38,086 nt of DNA. It comes from Bacteroidales bacterium (GTDB lineage Bacteria; Bacteroidota; Bacteroidia; Bacteroidales; UBA932). This document shows, one piece after another, positions 1 through 8,784 of this stretch (within the stretch, counting starts at the first letter, position 1; every line of letters starts with the position of its first letter). Below the pieces are notes generated by a model that was given only the letters and a program-made list of their open reading frames with translations, was not told the origin of the DNA and did no database searches. Where the stretch lies: assembly GCA_017428945.1 (NCBI GenBank), contig JAFRPW010000017.1, positions 1-38,086 of the forward strand, read 5' to 3'. The position numbers and the translations under genes are program-made.

Positions 1-142
1 ACAGGGTTTCCGCATCAATCTTTCATAGTTTTGAAACTTCCTCGACTGAGAGTCAGTTCTTTGCGGAATCTCACTATTGAGTGTAAAGAAGTATTCTGGT
101 TGAAGAAAAAAGATCAGTTGCTTGTCCGGTCTGGTTCATGTT

Positions 143-182
143 TGTCACAGTTTTTGTCACAGAAATCCCTATTTGGTCACAG
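143..182 (-). repeat. Three short CTGTGAC repeats
   Basis: On the plus strand TGTCACAG occurs at 143-150 and 155-162, and GGTCACAG at 175-182, with spacings of 12 and 20 bp. Read on the minus strand these are three CTGTGAC units. A GCGACAAAA follows directly. They look like protein-binding iterons or an operator upstream of a leftward gene outside the window. No function is shown by the sequence. Confidence 0.35.
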
Positions 183-290
183 TTGCGACAAAACGCCCTC
201 GTAATTCATTGATAATCAACGATGGTTGTCGTGTGCAGAAATAACTTTGGAAAGTTCATGTCTTGCTGCATCGGCAAATGATATTGCAAC

Positions 291-381
291 TTGCACCTAG
301 TGGTCCAAAACCTGTACCCCTAAGTGCATTTAAGGGCTTATTTGCACCTGGTGGTCCAAACTTTGGACCGCTAAGCGCATT
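291..381. repeat. Two imperfect 40-bp direct repeats with internal palindromes
   Basis: Positions 291-330 and 342-381 match at 33 of 40 bases, offset by 51 bp. Each copy begins TTGCAC and ends with an inverted GTGCA or GCGCA, so each is itself a weak palindrome. The second contains a perfect 17-bp palindrome, GGTCCAAACTTTGGACC (353-369). Multiple repeated termini of this kind occur in some insertion sequences, but no transposase is present here, so mobile-element remnant is only one possibility. Confidence 0.4.
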
Positions 382-406
382 GAGAGACCAGCCTAGCCTA
401 CTTTAA

Positions 407-721
407 TTACATCTGGCGGCGTTTATTCTCGTAATATTCGTGGCGGGATGGGTTTTCCGGGAACCATCCGCGCAGAACGCGCTTTTCCTGAAGGAACATT
501 TCGTGGATGCCCCAGAGACAGCAGAAGGCGAAACCGCCGATGATGATGGATATTATATCGTTCCTGACAAACAGGGACAGAGCGCAGAACAGCAGCCCGG
601 CAACCAGCCAGACCCACCAGCTTTGTCTCCCCCACTTGTACTCCATCTTGATAACAAGGGGATGACAAATACCTATGCTCAGAAATACGGCAGCGCCGAC
701 AATGATGCCATTGAAATTCAT
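407..721 (-). CDS. DUF4491 family small membrane protein
   Basis: A 104-aa protein beginning MNFNGIIVGAAVFLSIGICH. It matches my memory of the DUF4491 family, common in Bacteroidetes and of unknown function. Three hydrophobic segments are visible (about residues 4-20, 32-50 and 54-75), followed by a charged C-terminal tail with the family-like stretch EERVLRGWFP-type residues, here QEKRVLRGWFPENP. The start at 721 is chosen because its ATG overlaps the TGA of the upstream gene in an ATGA arrangement and because conserved sequence begins there; a longer in-frame extension to 874 runs through the neighbouring gene and looks non-coding. The two genes are translationally coupled. Confidence 0.8.
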   Translation of the reverse strand: MNFNGIIVGAAVFLSIGICHPLVIKMEYKWGRQSWWVWLVAGLLFCALSLFVRNDIISIIIGGFAFCCLWGIHEMFLQEKRVLRGWFPENPSRHEYYENKRRQM

Positions 722-1122
722 ACAGTTCGTTTTTCGTTGGAGATAAAGCGGCAGGCAGCCATGACAAGCATAGGACCCAGACCGGAATAAAATGAGGCAG
801 TGAACTCTTTGGGAATGCCTGGAATAAACTTGAGAGCAATGCCAAGGCAGGACATGCATACAATCAGTATCCATCCCCTCAGAGGGAATGTCTGCCAGAA
901 AGATGTCTTTTCAGGAAGAGATGAGATTCTGGCAGAATACCTGTCCACGATGCCCGTAAACATGAAATAAAAACCTGCAAGTACTCCTAGGGTAATGAGC
1001 AGCAGCCACCAGAGACTGCCGGAAGGCATGTTAAGATATGCCCTTATGCCTTTTATGCTTATTATCACTCCCGGAATACCCCAGAGTGCAGCAGCAATGA
1101 AATAGAGGATTTTTCTGTTCAT
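718..1122 (-). CDS. Small polytopic membrane protein, unknown function
   Basis: A 134-aa protein starting MNRKILYFIAAALW. Hydrophobic stretches near residues 5-24, 36-56, 84-104 and 108-125 suggest four membrane helices. I do not recognise a family. The ATG at 1122 is preferred over a TTG twelve bases upstream, because a near-consensus -7 box (GAACTTTG, 1132-1139) lies just before it. The gene ends in an ATGA overlap with the DUF4491 gene, so the two form a coupled pair and may make one membrane complex; that is inference. Confidence 0.7.
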   Translation of the reverse strand: MNRKILYFIAAALWGIPGVIISIKGIRAYLNMPSGSLWWLLLITLGVLAGFYFMFTGIVDRYSARISSLPEKTSFWQTFPLRGWILIVCMSCLGIALKFIPGIPKEFTASFYSGLGPMLVMAACRFISNEKRTV

Positions 1123-1204
1123 AACCGGACACAAAGTTCGGCAAAACAGGCGAGATTATTTAGACTGATCCGGGGTTCATCCTTTTTCAAATAGCCGAAA
1201 GGCA

Positions 1205-1933
1205 TCAGTCAAGTTGTTTTACCGGGTGATTGAAGTAGGTATCGGGATATGGCTCGTCCTTGAGTGTAAAGTGCCACCATTCGGAATCAAGGGGCTTGAA
1301 ACCATGGTCCAGCATTGCTTTGCGAAGTATCATGCGGTTTGCAAATTGCTGTGCCGTTATGGACCGGCCGGCAGCTGAAATACCACCTGTGTACTCCCCT
1401 GTATCCGGATTACCGCAGAAATCCGGGTGGCTTTCCTCTCCAAACCAGTCGAAGGTCCCGCCCATGTCAACTTCCTTCTCCGAAGTCATGTCAAAAAGGG
1501 TAAGATCTACGGTAGAGCCGCGTGTATGGCCGCTTTTGGCCATGATATAATCCTGTTCAAAGAGGACGCTCTTGTCAAGGTCCGGGTAGAAGAACTCCTT
1601 CATCCTTACGTCCTTGACATCGGCAGCCCAGCGGACAAAATGGTCGACGCCTTTCTGAGGTCTGTAGGCATCGTAAATCTTGAGACGGTAACCCTGGGAC
1701 ATCACGTCGTCACTGACCTCCTTCAGTGCCTTTGCCGCTTCCCTTGTAAGAAGAGCGGTGGGCTGGAGATATCCGTCGATACGGTCTCCTACAAAATTGT
1801 ATGTGCCATAGTAGCGGATTTCCAGAATGGCATCCGGAACGGCATCCGTAAGGGTTACGAACTGCTTTTCAAAACTGATGCAGCAGCTCCAGGCAAGGAG
1901 TGTGCAGACTAAAATGTGCGCAATCTTTTTCAT
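1205..1933 (-). CDS. Exported D-Ala-D-Ala dipeptidase (VanX/DdpX family)
   Basis: A 242-aa zinc dipeptidase of the VanX/DdpX (M15D) family, which hydrolyses D-alanyl-D-alanine. The key residues are visible with VanX spacing: Arg91 in AYRP, the zinc ligands His136 and Asp143 in SGHTRGSTVD, and Glu218 with His221 in EWWHF. An N-terminal signal sequence (about residues 1-17, ending in a Cys-Cys pair) points to export, possibly as a lipoprotein, although the lipobox LAWSC is not canonical. Export suggests a role in peptidoglycan turnover or D-Ala-D-Ala scavenging in the periplasm and not vancomycin resistance; no vanHA genes are nearby. The gene has its own promoter, divergent from the DUF1846 gene. 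Confidence 0.9.
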   Translation of the reverse strand: MKKIAHILVCTLLAWSCCISFEKQFVTLTDAVPDAILEIRYYGTYNFVGDRIDGYLQPTALLTREAAKALKEVSDDVMSQGYRLKIYDAYRPQKGVDHFVRWAADVKDVRMKEFFYPDLDKSVLFEQDYIMAKSGHTRGSTVDLTLFDMTSEKEVDMGGTFDWFGEESHPDFCGNPDTGEYTGGISAAGRSITAQQFANRMILRKAMLDHGFKPLDSEWWHFTLKDEPYPDTYFNHPVKQLD

Positions 1934-1944
1934 ATTCTGATTTA

Positions 1945-1952
1945 CAAATATA
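1945..1952 (-). promoter_or_regulatory. -7 element (TATATTTG) for the dipeptidase gene
   Basis: A match to the Bacteroidetes TAnnTTTG element, ending 11 bases before the ATG at 1933, so the predicted leader is only about six bases. It is divergent from the 1965-1972 promoter. Confidence 0.6.
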
Positions 1953-1964
1953 AGAAATAATGAC

Positions 1965-1972
1965 TATCTTTG
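1965..1972 (+). promoter_or_regulatory. -7 element (TATCTTTG) for the DUF1846 gene
   Basis: A match to TAnnTTTG located 28 bases before the ATG at 2001, giving a leader of about 20 bases. Confidence 0.6.
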
Positions 1973-2000
1973 TATCCCGTATTCAAGAAACTTTGTCCTT

Positions 2001-3479
2001 ATGAAATACGGGTTCGACAACGAGAAATATCTCAAAATCCAGTCAGAGCACATCAAGCAGCGTATCGCCGCCTTCGGCGACAAGCTTTACATGGAATTCG
2101 GCGGCAAGCTGTTCGACGACCACCATGCCAGCCGCGTCCTTCCGGGATTCGAGCCGGACAGTAAGCTCAAGATGCTCATGCAGATGAGCGGAGACGCCGA
2201 GATAATTATCGTCATAAGTGCCGTGGACATAGAGAAAAACAAGGTACGCAGCGACCTTGGCATCACCTACGACATGGATGTCCTCCGCCTCAGGGACGAG
2301 TTCATCGCCCGCGGGCTTTCCGTAAACAGCGTTGTCATAACCCATTTCAACGGCCAGTCAAGCGCTGAGGCATACCGCAAGCGCCTGGAGCATATGGACA
2401 TCAAGGTCTATTACCACCACACCATACCCGGGTATCCCCACAACGTTGCCCTGATAGACTCTGAAGAGGGTTTCGGCAAGAACGACTATGTAGAGACCAC
2501 AAAGCCCCTGGTGGTTGTGACTGCTCCCGGCCCGGGAAGCGGCAAGATGGCCGTATGCCTTAGCCAGCTGTACCAGGAGAACAAGCGCGGCATCAAGGCC
2601 GGTTATGCAAAATTCGAGACCTTCCCAATCTGGAACGTTCCCCTCACTCACCCCGTAAACCTTGCCTACGAGGCCGCTACGGCAGACCTCGAGGACGTCA
2701 ACATGATAGATCCCTTCCACCTGGAAGCCTACGGAAAAACCGCCGTCAACTACAACCGCGACGTGGAGATTTTCCCGGTCATGAACGCCATCTTCATGGA
2801 CATCTACGGTGAATCGCCATACAAATCCCCCACGGACATGGGCGTAAACATGGTAGGCAACTGCATCTGTGACGATGATGTGGTCCGCCAGGCCTCCCTC
2901 CAGGAGATTATCCGCCGGTACTACACCGCCCTCTGCAATTTCGCCGACGGCAAGGCGACGGAGAACGAGGTCAACAAGATTTCCCTTCTGATGAAGCGCG
3001 CCGGAATCTCAACGGCAGACCGCCTCTGCACGGTTGCAGCCAAGGAAAGGACAGACAAGTCCGGCCTGGCCGCCGCTGCAATAGAGCTGCCCGACGGTAC
3101 GCTCCTCACAGGTGAGACCTCCCCCCTTCTTGGCCCCAGTTCCGCTCTCCTTCTGAATGCCCTGAAGCACCTCGCAGGCATCGCCCATAACGTGAAACTG
3201 ATTCCTCAGACCATGATCGAGCCCATCCAGAAGACCAAGGTCACCTATCTGCACGGACACAATCCCCGCCTTCATACGGACGAGGTCCTGGTGGCAATTT
3301 CCATGATGAGCCTCATTGACGAAAACTGCAAGCTTGCAATTGAGCAGCTTCCCAATCTGGAAGGTGCCCAGGTTCATTCAACGGTAATGCTCAGCGAGGT
3401 AGACCGCAAGACATTCAAGAAGTTAGGCATAGGCCTCACCTGCGACCCCGTAAGGAAAATCAAAAAGAACCGGGTGTAG
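2001..3479 (+). CDS. DUF1846 family protein
   Basis: A 492-aa cytoplasmic protein, full length for the DUF1846 family (about 490-500 aa). The family is widespread in anaerobes, has solved structures and no assigned reaction that I can state with confidence. A glycine-rich loop APGPGSGK (about residues 175-182) resembles a nucleotide-binding loop and is followed by conserved stretches such as FETFPIWN. No signal peptide or membrane segment is seen. It is transcribed alone from a TAnnTTTG promoter. Its 3' end overlaps the convergent LAB_N gene by 20 bp, so the two transcripts share complementary ends. Confidence 0.85.
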   Translation: MKYGFDNEKYLKIQSEHIKQRIAAFGDKLYMEFGGKLFDDHHASRVLPGFEPDSKLKMLMQMSGDAEIIIVISAVDIEKNKVRSDLGITYDMDVLRLRDEFIARGLSVNSVVITHFNGQSSAEAYRKRLEHMDIKVYYHHTIPGYPHNVALIDSEEGFGKNDYVETTKPLVVVTAPGPGSGKMAVCLSQLYQENKRGIKAGYAKFETFPIWNVPLTHPVNLAYEAATADLEDVNMIDPFHLEAYGKTAVNYNRDVEIFPVMNAIFMDIYGESPYKSPTDMGVNMVGNCICDDDVVRQASLQEIIRRYYTALCNFADGKATENEVNKISLLMKRAGISTADRLCTVAAKERTDKSGLAAAAIELPDGTLLTGETSPLLGPSSALLLNALKHLAGIAHNVKLIPQTMIEPIQKTKVTYLHGHNPRLHTDEVLVAISMMSLIDENCKLAIEQLPNLEGAQVHSTVMLSEVDRKTFKKLGIGLTCDPVRKIKKNRV

Positions 3480-4128
3480 CGGCATTCTCCTCTTCCTGTT
3501 TTTTCCTCTTTTCATATCCGACGCAGATCATGAGGTTGCGTATGGAGAAGAGAATGGAGAACTGGCCGATGACCAGCACCCAGTCGTGACGGATGAGGCC
3601 ATAGATAATAATCATGGTAGAGCCCACCACTGCAAGAATCCAGTGCCCAAGAGGCAGTATGGATTCTTTTCTTTTGTAGCAGTACATGAGCTGATAGACA
3701 GAGCGGATCTCGTAGATAAACTGCGCCATTACGCCAAACAGGAGCAACTCCGGCGGAACGTCCTTGTTCCTGAGAAAATGATTGACGAATCCGGAAATGT
3801 CCATCATCATCAGCCCTACAATCACCGCCGGGAACAGCGCCTGCACCCATACTACCCATTTAGGCACCTTCTTGTAAAGGCCCAGGACGCTTATATTCCA
3901 CATGTAGATATAGTAGCTTACGCTCTCTCCGAAGATAATTGAGAAGTCCTTTCTGAGCCAGCCGTATATGTACAGTACCACGGCGCCGATGCTAGCCAGC
4001 ACCCAGTACACGGCGGGAGACTCCACCTTATGGGACTTCTCCGACTTGTACCACTGGATAATGATGCGGGTTCCGTAAATGCCCATTCCCGCAAGGCCCA
4101 GCGCATATACCCACAGAGGACTGTCCAT
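3460..4128 (-). CDS. LAB_N domain membrane protein (two copies)
   Basis: A 222-aa membrane protein with two repeats of the lipid A biosynthesis N-terminal (LAB_N) domain, otherwise found at the start of some LpxB proteins. Repeat 1 covers about residues 8-75 (RIIIQWYKSEKSHKVESP, then YGWLRKDF). Repeat 2 covers about 130-200 (the matching YGLIRHDW). About six hydrophobic helices are visible and the C-terminus is charged. It lies five bases downstream of the acyltransferase fusion gene and is surely co-transcribed with it, which supports a role in membrane lipid assembly or transport. The exact activity is unknown. Confidence 0.8.
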   Translation of the reverse strand: MDSPLWVYALGLAGMGIYGTRIIIQWYKSEKSHKVESPAVYWVLASIGAVVLYIYGWLRKDFSIIFGESVSYYIYMWNISVLGLYKKVPKWVVWVQALFPAVIVGLMMMDISGFVNHFLRNKDVPPELLLFGVMAQFIYEIRSVYQLMYCYKRKESILPLGHWILAVVGSTMIIIYGLIRHDWVLVIGQFSILFSIRNLMICVGYEKRKKQEEENAATPGSF

Positions 4129-4133
4129 GCGTC

Positions 4134-5960
4134 TTACTCTTTATGCCGGCCGTAGAAATGCATGTAGATACCGTCCTGAATGTCTTCAGGCAGGCCGCGC
4201 ACTATTGAGCGAAGCGTATTTTCCGGGAAGTCGCAGTGCCTGAGGAATATTGTGCAGTCCAGAGAATTCTCGAAATCCGGATCCACGTTGAAGCATACGG
4301 CCTTTGCACCACAGCTGAAATACTTTCTCACAAGCACGGGAAGACGATATTTCCCGTCCGATAAAGAAGAAATCAGGCGGTCGAAACAGTCGATTCCTTC
4401 TTTGGGGAACTGAAGCAGCTGGTCCGGATTCACCCTCAGGAGATTGTCCTTGAAAGGATGGGAAGGTGCAGCGATGCTCTCTGCATCCTTCATCCTGTAG
4501 TCACGCATGAGGTGATGCACCACCAGGCTCTGGTAGAACGATGGCATGTCGCTGCTGATGCTCACAGGGCCGGTATAGTACTGAATCTCCGGATTCTGAT
4601 AAGCAGCAACGGCAAGGCCTGTGAGAAGAAGCTTCAGGGGGATGACTTCCCTCTGATACTTTTCTGCAACGAAGGAGCGGCCCAGTTCCATGGAAATGGG
4701 AAGATACTCCTTTGCCTTGGGGCCATACTTGATAAGGGAATCGGAGTAGAAACCGCCGATGCCTCCGTGGGCGGCCATGATTTCAGGGCCGAAACCCAGC
4801 CTGTATGCACCTACGATGTCCCCGTTGGGGATATTCCAGACTATCATCTGGTGGTAGTAGTCGTCGTATTTGTCTGTGTCTTCGGACTTTCCGGTGCCCT
4901 CCCCTACGCGGCGGAAAGACTCTTCCCTGAGGCGGAAAAGTTCTTTCATGAGGCACGGAGCCTGATCCTTTTTAAGAAGGTATGCCCTGTAATCTCCAAT
5001 CTCATAGAGGATGTAATCCTTCAGGCCCTCTATCTCCCGTTGTATATATTCCGCGGGGGCCGGATCTGCTACGGGGCTGGCATAGTTATGGACGGCGCCT
5101 CCATGGGCTTCCGTCCTGCACTGCTCCTCAAGGGCATAGCACCTGTTCCTGAGGTACTTCCCAAGGGGTTCAACATCAAATTCGGCAATCGCGGACGCCG
5201 GGATGGGGGCACCGATACGGACTTTTACAAGTGTGCCTTTCTTGTTGAACAGCTCTTTCACCAGCATGGCAGTCCTGAGCCTTGGATGAATCAGGCCAAG
5301 GATATGGAACTTACGTGAATTGGCACCGTCAAAGTAGACAGGAATCACGGGAAAGCCGGATTTCTTCACCAGTTTGACGATGTTGTGAGCCCATGGGATG
5401 TCTTCCACCACTCTCTTCTTTCCAAGGGCTGTCCTGTTCTTCCCCCTCTGCCAGGTTGCAACCTCCCCGGCAGGGAAAAGGCCAAGCGGATGACCTTCCG
5501 CAATATGGCCAAGGGCGGCACGTATGCCGTTTACACTCCGTGCCTGACCGCTTGTAAAGTTGTCTACGCCGATGAAACTGTCTTTCAGGCAAGGTATCAT
5601 TGACAGAAGGAAAGTGGTAAGTATTTTGTAATCAGGCCTTGATTTACCTATGACAGAGCTCAGGATCATTCCGTCGATGGCGCCGAAATGATGGTTGGAT
5701 ACAGTGATGAAGCCACCTTCAGCGGGGATATTGGAAAGCTGGTCCTGAGGCAGCTGGTAACTTACGCCGACCTCTTCCAGCACGTGGGCGGAAAATGCCG
5801 GCCCCGTGCTGTCCACGTACTTTGTATGTATGCGGTTAACTTCCTCAAGCTCAAAGAGCTTATATGCCATGGACGTAACCCATTTTCCCAGGAAGCCGCG
5901 GACTCCTATGGCCTCCTGCAGTTCGGGTTTCTCCAGCACAGTTTTCTTTCGCACGTTCAT
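4134..5960 (-). CDS. Fused PlsC-like acyltransferase and OlsB/GlsB-like N-acyltransferase
   Basis: A 608-aa two-domain lipid enzyme. The N-terminal half is a lysophospholipid-type acyltransferase with the HX4D motif NHHFGAID (His91, Asp96) and FPAGE (about 162-166). The C-terminal half, from about residue 335, resembles the hemolysin/OlsB GNAT family that N-acylates amino acids; the stretch ELGRSFVAEKYQ (about 425-436) is typical. OlsF-type enzymes carry both activities in the opposite order, and Bacteroides make glycine lipids with separate GlsB and GlsA, so an aminolipid product is plausible but inferred. A TTG at 5987 would lengthen the protein by nine residues, but the promoter at 5992-5999 would place transcription start about there, so the ATG at 5960 is preferred. 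Confidence 0.85.
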   Translation of the reverse strand: MNVRKKTVLEKPELQEAIGVRGFLGKWVTSMAYKLFELEEVNRIHTKYVDSTGPAFSAHVLEEVGVSYQLPQDQLSNIPAEGGFITVSNHHFGAIDGMILSSVIGKSRPDYKILTTFLLSMIPCLKDSFIGVDNFTSGQARSVNGIRAALGHIAEGHPLGLFPAGEVATWQRGKNRTALGKKRVVEDIPWAHNIVKLVKKSGFPVIPVYFDGANSRKFHILGLIHPRLRTAMLVKELFNKKGTLVKVRIGAPIPASAIAEFDVEPLGKYLRNRCYALEEQCRTEAHGGAVHNYASPVADPAPAEYIQREIEGLKDYILYEIGDYRAYLLKKDQAPCLMKELFRLREESFRRVGEGTGKSEDTDKYDDYYHQMIVWNIPNGDIVGAYRLGFGPEIMAAHGGIGGFYSDSLIKYGPKAKEYLPISMELGRSFVAEKYQREVIPLKLLLTGLAVAAYQNPEIQYYTGPVSISSDMPSFYQSLVVHHLMRDYRMKDAESIAAPSHPFKDNLLRVNPDQLLQFPKEGIDCFDRLISSLSDGKYRLPVLVRKYFSCGAKAVCFNVDPDFENSLDCTIFLRHCDFPENTLRSIVRGLPEDIQDGIYMHFYGRHKE

Positions 5961-5991
5961 TGATTCAGGTTTGTACAATTCGGTCAAAAAT

Positions 5992-5999
5992 CAAAGTTA
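5992..5999 (-). promoter_or_regulatory. -7 element (TAACTTTG) for the lipid operon
   Basis: A match to TAnnTTTG 31 bases before the ATG at 5960. Its position argues against the upstream TTG as the start of the acyltransferase fusion. Confidence 0.6.
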
Positions 6000-6040
6000 G
6001 TATTATTTGCATAAATAATCAATTATTTATAGTTTTTTCT

Positions 6041-6048
6041 TAACTTCG
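6041..6048 (+). promoter_or_regulatory. Probable -7 element (TAACTTCG) for the transglutaminase gene
   Basis: One mismatch to TAnnTTTG, seven bases before the ATG at 6056. If it is real the transcript would be leaderless or nearly so. Confidence 0.35.
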
Positions 6049-6055
6049 CTGTGTT

Positions 6056-8170
6056 ATGAAACGTTTCATTTTCACACTCGCTTCAGTTCTGCTCCTTGTT
6101 TCCTGCAAGGGGCCCGTTCAAAGATACGTTGACTGGCTGTACAGGTATATGCCTCTTCCGGATAGTCTCCAGTACCCAAAAGAGTATTGGGAAGCCAATG
6201 TCAGAAAGACCCTTGAAGTTCGGGAAAACATGGCCTGGAACATCCCTGAGCGCGAGTTCCGCCACTTTGTCCTCCCCCTTCGTGTGAACAACGAGACGCT
6301 GGACAATTTCCGCACCCTCTATGCCGATACCCTTTGCTCCCGCATCGGCGGAATGTCCCTTGCCCAGGCAGCTCTGGAGATAAACCACTGGTGCCACGAG
6401 CAGGCCACCTACCAGCCTTCCGACGCCCGTACGGGGTCCCCGGAGGACATAATGCTTAGAGGTGTTGGCCGGTGCGGGGAGGAATCGGTCCTAACCGTTG
6501 CGGCGCTGAGGGCCGCCGGAATTCCGGCCCGTCAGGTTTACACTCCCCGCTGGGCCCATACGGACGACAATCACGCCTGGGTGGAAGTCTGGACCGGCGA
6601 CGGCTGGCACTTCATGGGGGCCTGCGAACCGGAAGCCGCCCTGGACAGGGCCTGGTTCAACGGTTCAGTGTCACGTGCAATGATACTCCACACAAAAGTA
6701 TACGGGGACTACAAAGGCCCGGAAGATGTAATCCAGCGCACTCCCTGCTATACGGAGATCAATGTCATAAGGGGTTACGTTCCCGCCAGGCGCGTCACTG
6801 TAACCGTAATGGAAGACGGTCATCCTGCGGAAAATGCATCGGTGAGTTTCCGCATTTACAACTATGCAGAATTCTATAATGTAGTAACTTACAAGGCAGA
6901 TTCCCATGGCCGCGCATCCCTTGACACCGGTCTCGGGGACATGTTTGTCCTGGCCTGGAAAGGAGGCAGGTTCGGCTACGTAGTAGCCCGCGGGGAAGAG
7001 CTCACCGTAGACCTATGCCATAGCTTCGGCGAAGAGTTTTCCGACGAGCTTGATATCGTCCCCCCTCCGGAGAATCCGCTTGAGAGCACAGTAACACCAG
7101 AAATGGCAGCGGAAAACACCAGGCGCCTTTCGGAGGAAGATGCCATAAGGGCCACCCACGACCACGTGAACCATAGTATAGAGCAGTTCAAGGAGGATTA
7201 TCCGGACAGGGCCGATGGTGTATTAGCACTATTATCGGCAAAAGACCTTGCCGATGTCAAGTATCCCGTACTGGAAGATGCCCTCCTGGGCACCGGCTCC
7301 GCCAGGGTGGAGATAGAGCATTTGAGGCCTTACAGGGCAGAAATACTTGAGTCCGACGATATTAAAGGCCTTTATTCACAAGATGATGTAATGGCATGGT
7401 GTAAGGAAAACATAGAGGTTGTTGAAGGCCGTAACCCACAGAATCTCCGTACATCCCCCATCGCTGTCTGGCGTTCCCGCAAGGCCGATTCCATAGGTTT
7501 CAAGATCTTCTACGTAGCTCTTTGCCGTACACTTGGAATAGAGGCGAAAATGGACCTTGTTACCGGGTCGATAGAAAAGACCGCCCCGCAGGCCTTCCTG
7601 AAACCTGTGTCTGACAAATACTTCAGGGACTATACTTTATCCAAGTTTACACCTGAAGGTACTTCCCTTCTGGACTATGAGGAAACCGGTCTTCCGGAGA
7701 TAATGAGCGTAGATGAAGGGTACTATGTTCTAACTACCGGAAAGCGCCTTGCTGACGGCAGCGTCCTTGTGCGCCTGGAGTTCATTAACCTTAAGGGGGG
7801 AGAAAGCAGGGACCTGGTTCCTGTAGTAAGGGATTCCGGTGACAAACCTTCTGTAATAGGCAACATGGATGTTGATTCCCTTCTTCCCCAAACCGGCCGT
7901 GGTTATTTCCTCCTTACAATAATGGGAGATAAAGATGAACCTACAAGCCATGCCAGAAGTGAGCTCAAGGCGGCTTCAGAGCTGATTGAATCATGGGGAA
8001 GACCTGTTATTGAACTGCCCTCAGACACGCCTCTCCTGGAGTCTGTTCCCGGACCGCATAATATACCAGTTATAGCCCTCTGCGACAGCTTTGGACGCGT
8101 TTATTACGTTTCCAGCGGATACAATACTTCTCTTGCTGCAGACCTTGAGAGAATCATACCCAAACTATGA
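6056..8170 (+). CDS. Transglutaminase-like lipoprotein
   Basis: A 704-aa exported protein with a lipoprotein signal (LLLVSC, Cys17). The transglutaminase-like core covers about residues 95-200, with a catalytic Cys140 in GRCGEES and His173 in NHAWVEVW; the third residue is probably in GACEPE (about 188-193). The family includes proteases and peptide-modifying enzymes, so cross-linking should not be assumed. Residues 240-310 look like a carboxypeptidase-regulatory or Ig-type insert; the last third is unassigned and typical of large Bacteroidetes transglutaminase lipoproteins. The gene ends in an ATGA overlap with cutC, so both are translated from one message. Confidence 0.85.
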   Translation: MKRFIFTLASVLLLVSCKGPVQRYVDWLYRYMPLPDSLQYPKEYWEANVRKTLEVRENMAWNIPEREFRHFVLPLRVNNETLDNFRTLYADTLCSRIGGMSLAQAALEINHWCHEQATYQPSDARTGSPEDIMLRGVGRCGEESVLTVAALRAAGIPARQVYTPRWAHTDDNHAWVEVWTGDGWHFMGACEPEAALDRAWFNGSVSRAMILHTKVYGDYKGPEDVIQRTPCYTEINVIRGYVPARRVTVTVMEDGHPAENASVSFRIYNYAEFYNVVTYKADSHGRASLDTGLGDMFVLAWKGGRFGYVVARGEELTVDLCHSFGEEFSDELDIVPPPENPLESTVTPEMAAENTRRLSEEDAIRATHDHVNHSIEQFKEDYPDRADGVLALLSAKDLADVKYPVLEDALLGTGSARVEIEHLRPYRAEILESDDIKGLYSQDDVMAWCKENIEVVEGRNPQNLRTSPIAVWRSRKADSIGFKIFYVALCRTLGIEAKMDLVTGSIEKTAPQAFLKPVSDKYFRDYTLSKFTPEGTSLLDYEETGLPEIMSVDEGYYVLTTGKRLADGSVLVRLEFINLKGGESRDLVPVVRDSGDKPSVIGNMDVDSLLPQTGRGYFLLTIMGDKDEPTSHARSELKAASELIESWGRPVIELPSDTPLLESVPGPHNIPVIALCDSFGRVYYVSSGYNTSLAADLERIIPKL

Positions 8171-8784
8171 GTTATTTCATTGAAGCCTGCTGCCCGGACC
8201 TTGAAAGCGTGCACCATGCTGTGCAGGCTGGGGCAAACCGTATAGAACTCTGCCAGGAGTTAGAAATAGATGGCGTGACTCCTTCGGTTTCACTGATCCG
8301 TAGTGCACTGACTGCTGCAGGAAGCGTGCCTGTAAACGTGCTCATACGCCCTCGTGGCGGCAATTTTGTCTATTCCGCTATAGAAGTGCAGCAGATGGTT
8401 CAGGCCGTGAGGATGTGCAAGTCTGAAGGCGTAAACGGAGTGGTTGTGGGCGCCCTGAAATCGGACGGTTCTGTTGATACTGACACTGTCTCCAAGCTTA
8501 TTTGTGAAGCCGGTTCCATAGATATTACATTCCATCGTGCTTTTGATGAAAGCCGGGATCTTAAAGCAGCTCTGGAAGACATTATCGGCCTCGGAATAAG
8601 ACGCGTACTCACTTCCGGAGGTTGCCCCACAGCATATCAGGGGCGTTTTGTGCTTAGGGAACTGGTGTCGCAGGCGGCCGGTAGGATAATAATAATGCCC
8701 GGCTGCGGTGTCCGGGCATCAAATATCGACGAGATTGCCTCCGTTACCGGGGCAAAGGAGTTTCACGGCTCCAAGCTGTTGTAA
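8167..8784 (+). CDS. cutC: CutC family protein, short C-terminus
   Basis: A 205-aa TIM-barrel protein of the CutC family, historically linked to copper homeostasis although a direct role is disputed. The family-typical start (IEACCPDLESVHHAVQAGANRIELC), quoted here by position 5-28, the stretch IRPRGGNF, FHRAFDE and LTSGG are all present. Typical members run to about 240-250 aa; this one stops after KEFHGSKLL and so lacks roughly the last 35-45 residues. Its end overlaps the convergent fucosidase gene by 22 bp, so the truncation may have arisen when the two genes came together. It is coupled by ATGA to the transglutaminase gene. Confidence 0.85.
   Translation: MSYFIEACCPDLESVHHAVQAGANRIELCQELEIDGVTPSVSLIRSALTAAGSVPVNVLIRPRGGNFVYSAIEVQQMVQAVRMCKSEGVNGVVVGALKSDGSVDTDTVSKLICEAGSIDITFHRAFDESRDLKAALEDIIGLGIRRVLTSGGCPTAYQGRFVLRELVSQAAGRIIIMPGCGVRASNIDEIASVTGAKEFHGSKLL

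Larger units (their letters stand above)
1..406. other. Gene-free left end with two repeat clusters
   Basis: I see no convincing gene in this stretch. On the minus strand a short frame starts near position 15 and runs off the window edge, so an unseen gene may begin there, but five codons are not enough to judge. The stretch contains the CTGTGAC repeats at 143-182 and the paired 40-bp repeats at 291-381, both listed separately. It may be the regulatory region of a gene to the left, or residue of a mobile element. Confidence 0.5.
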
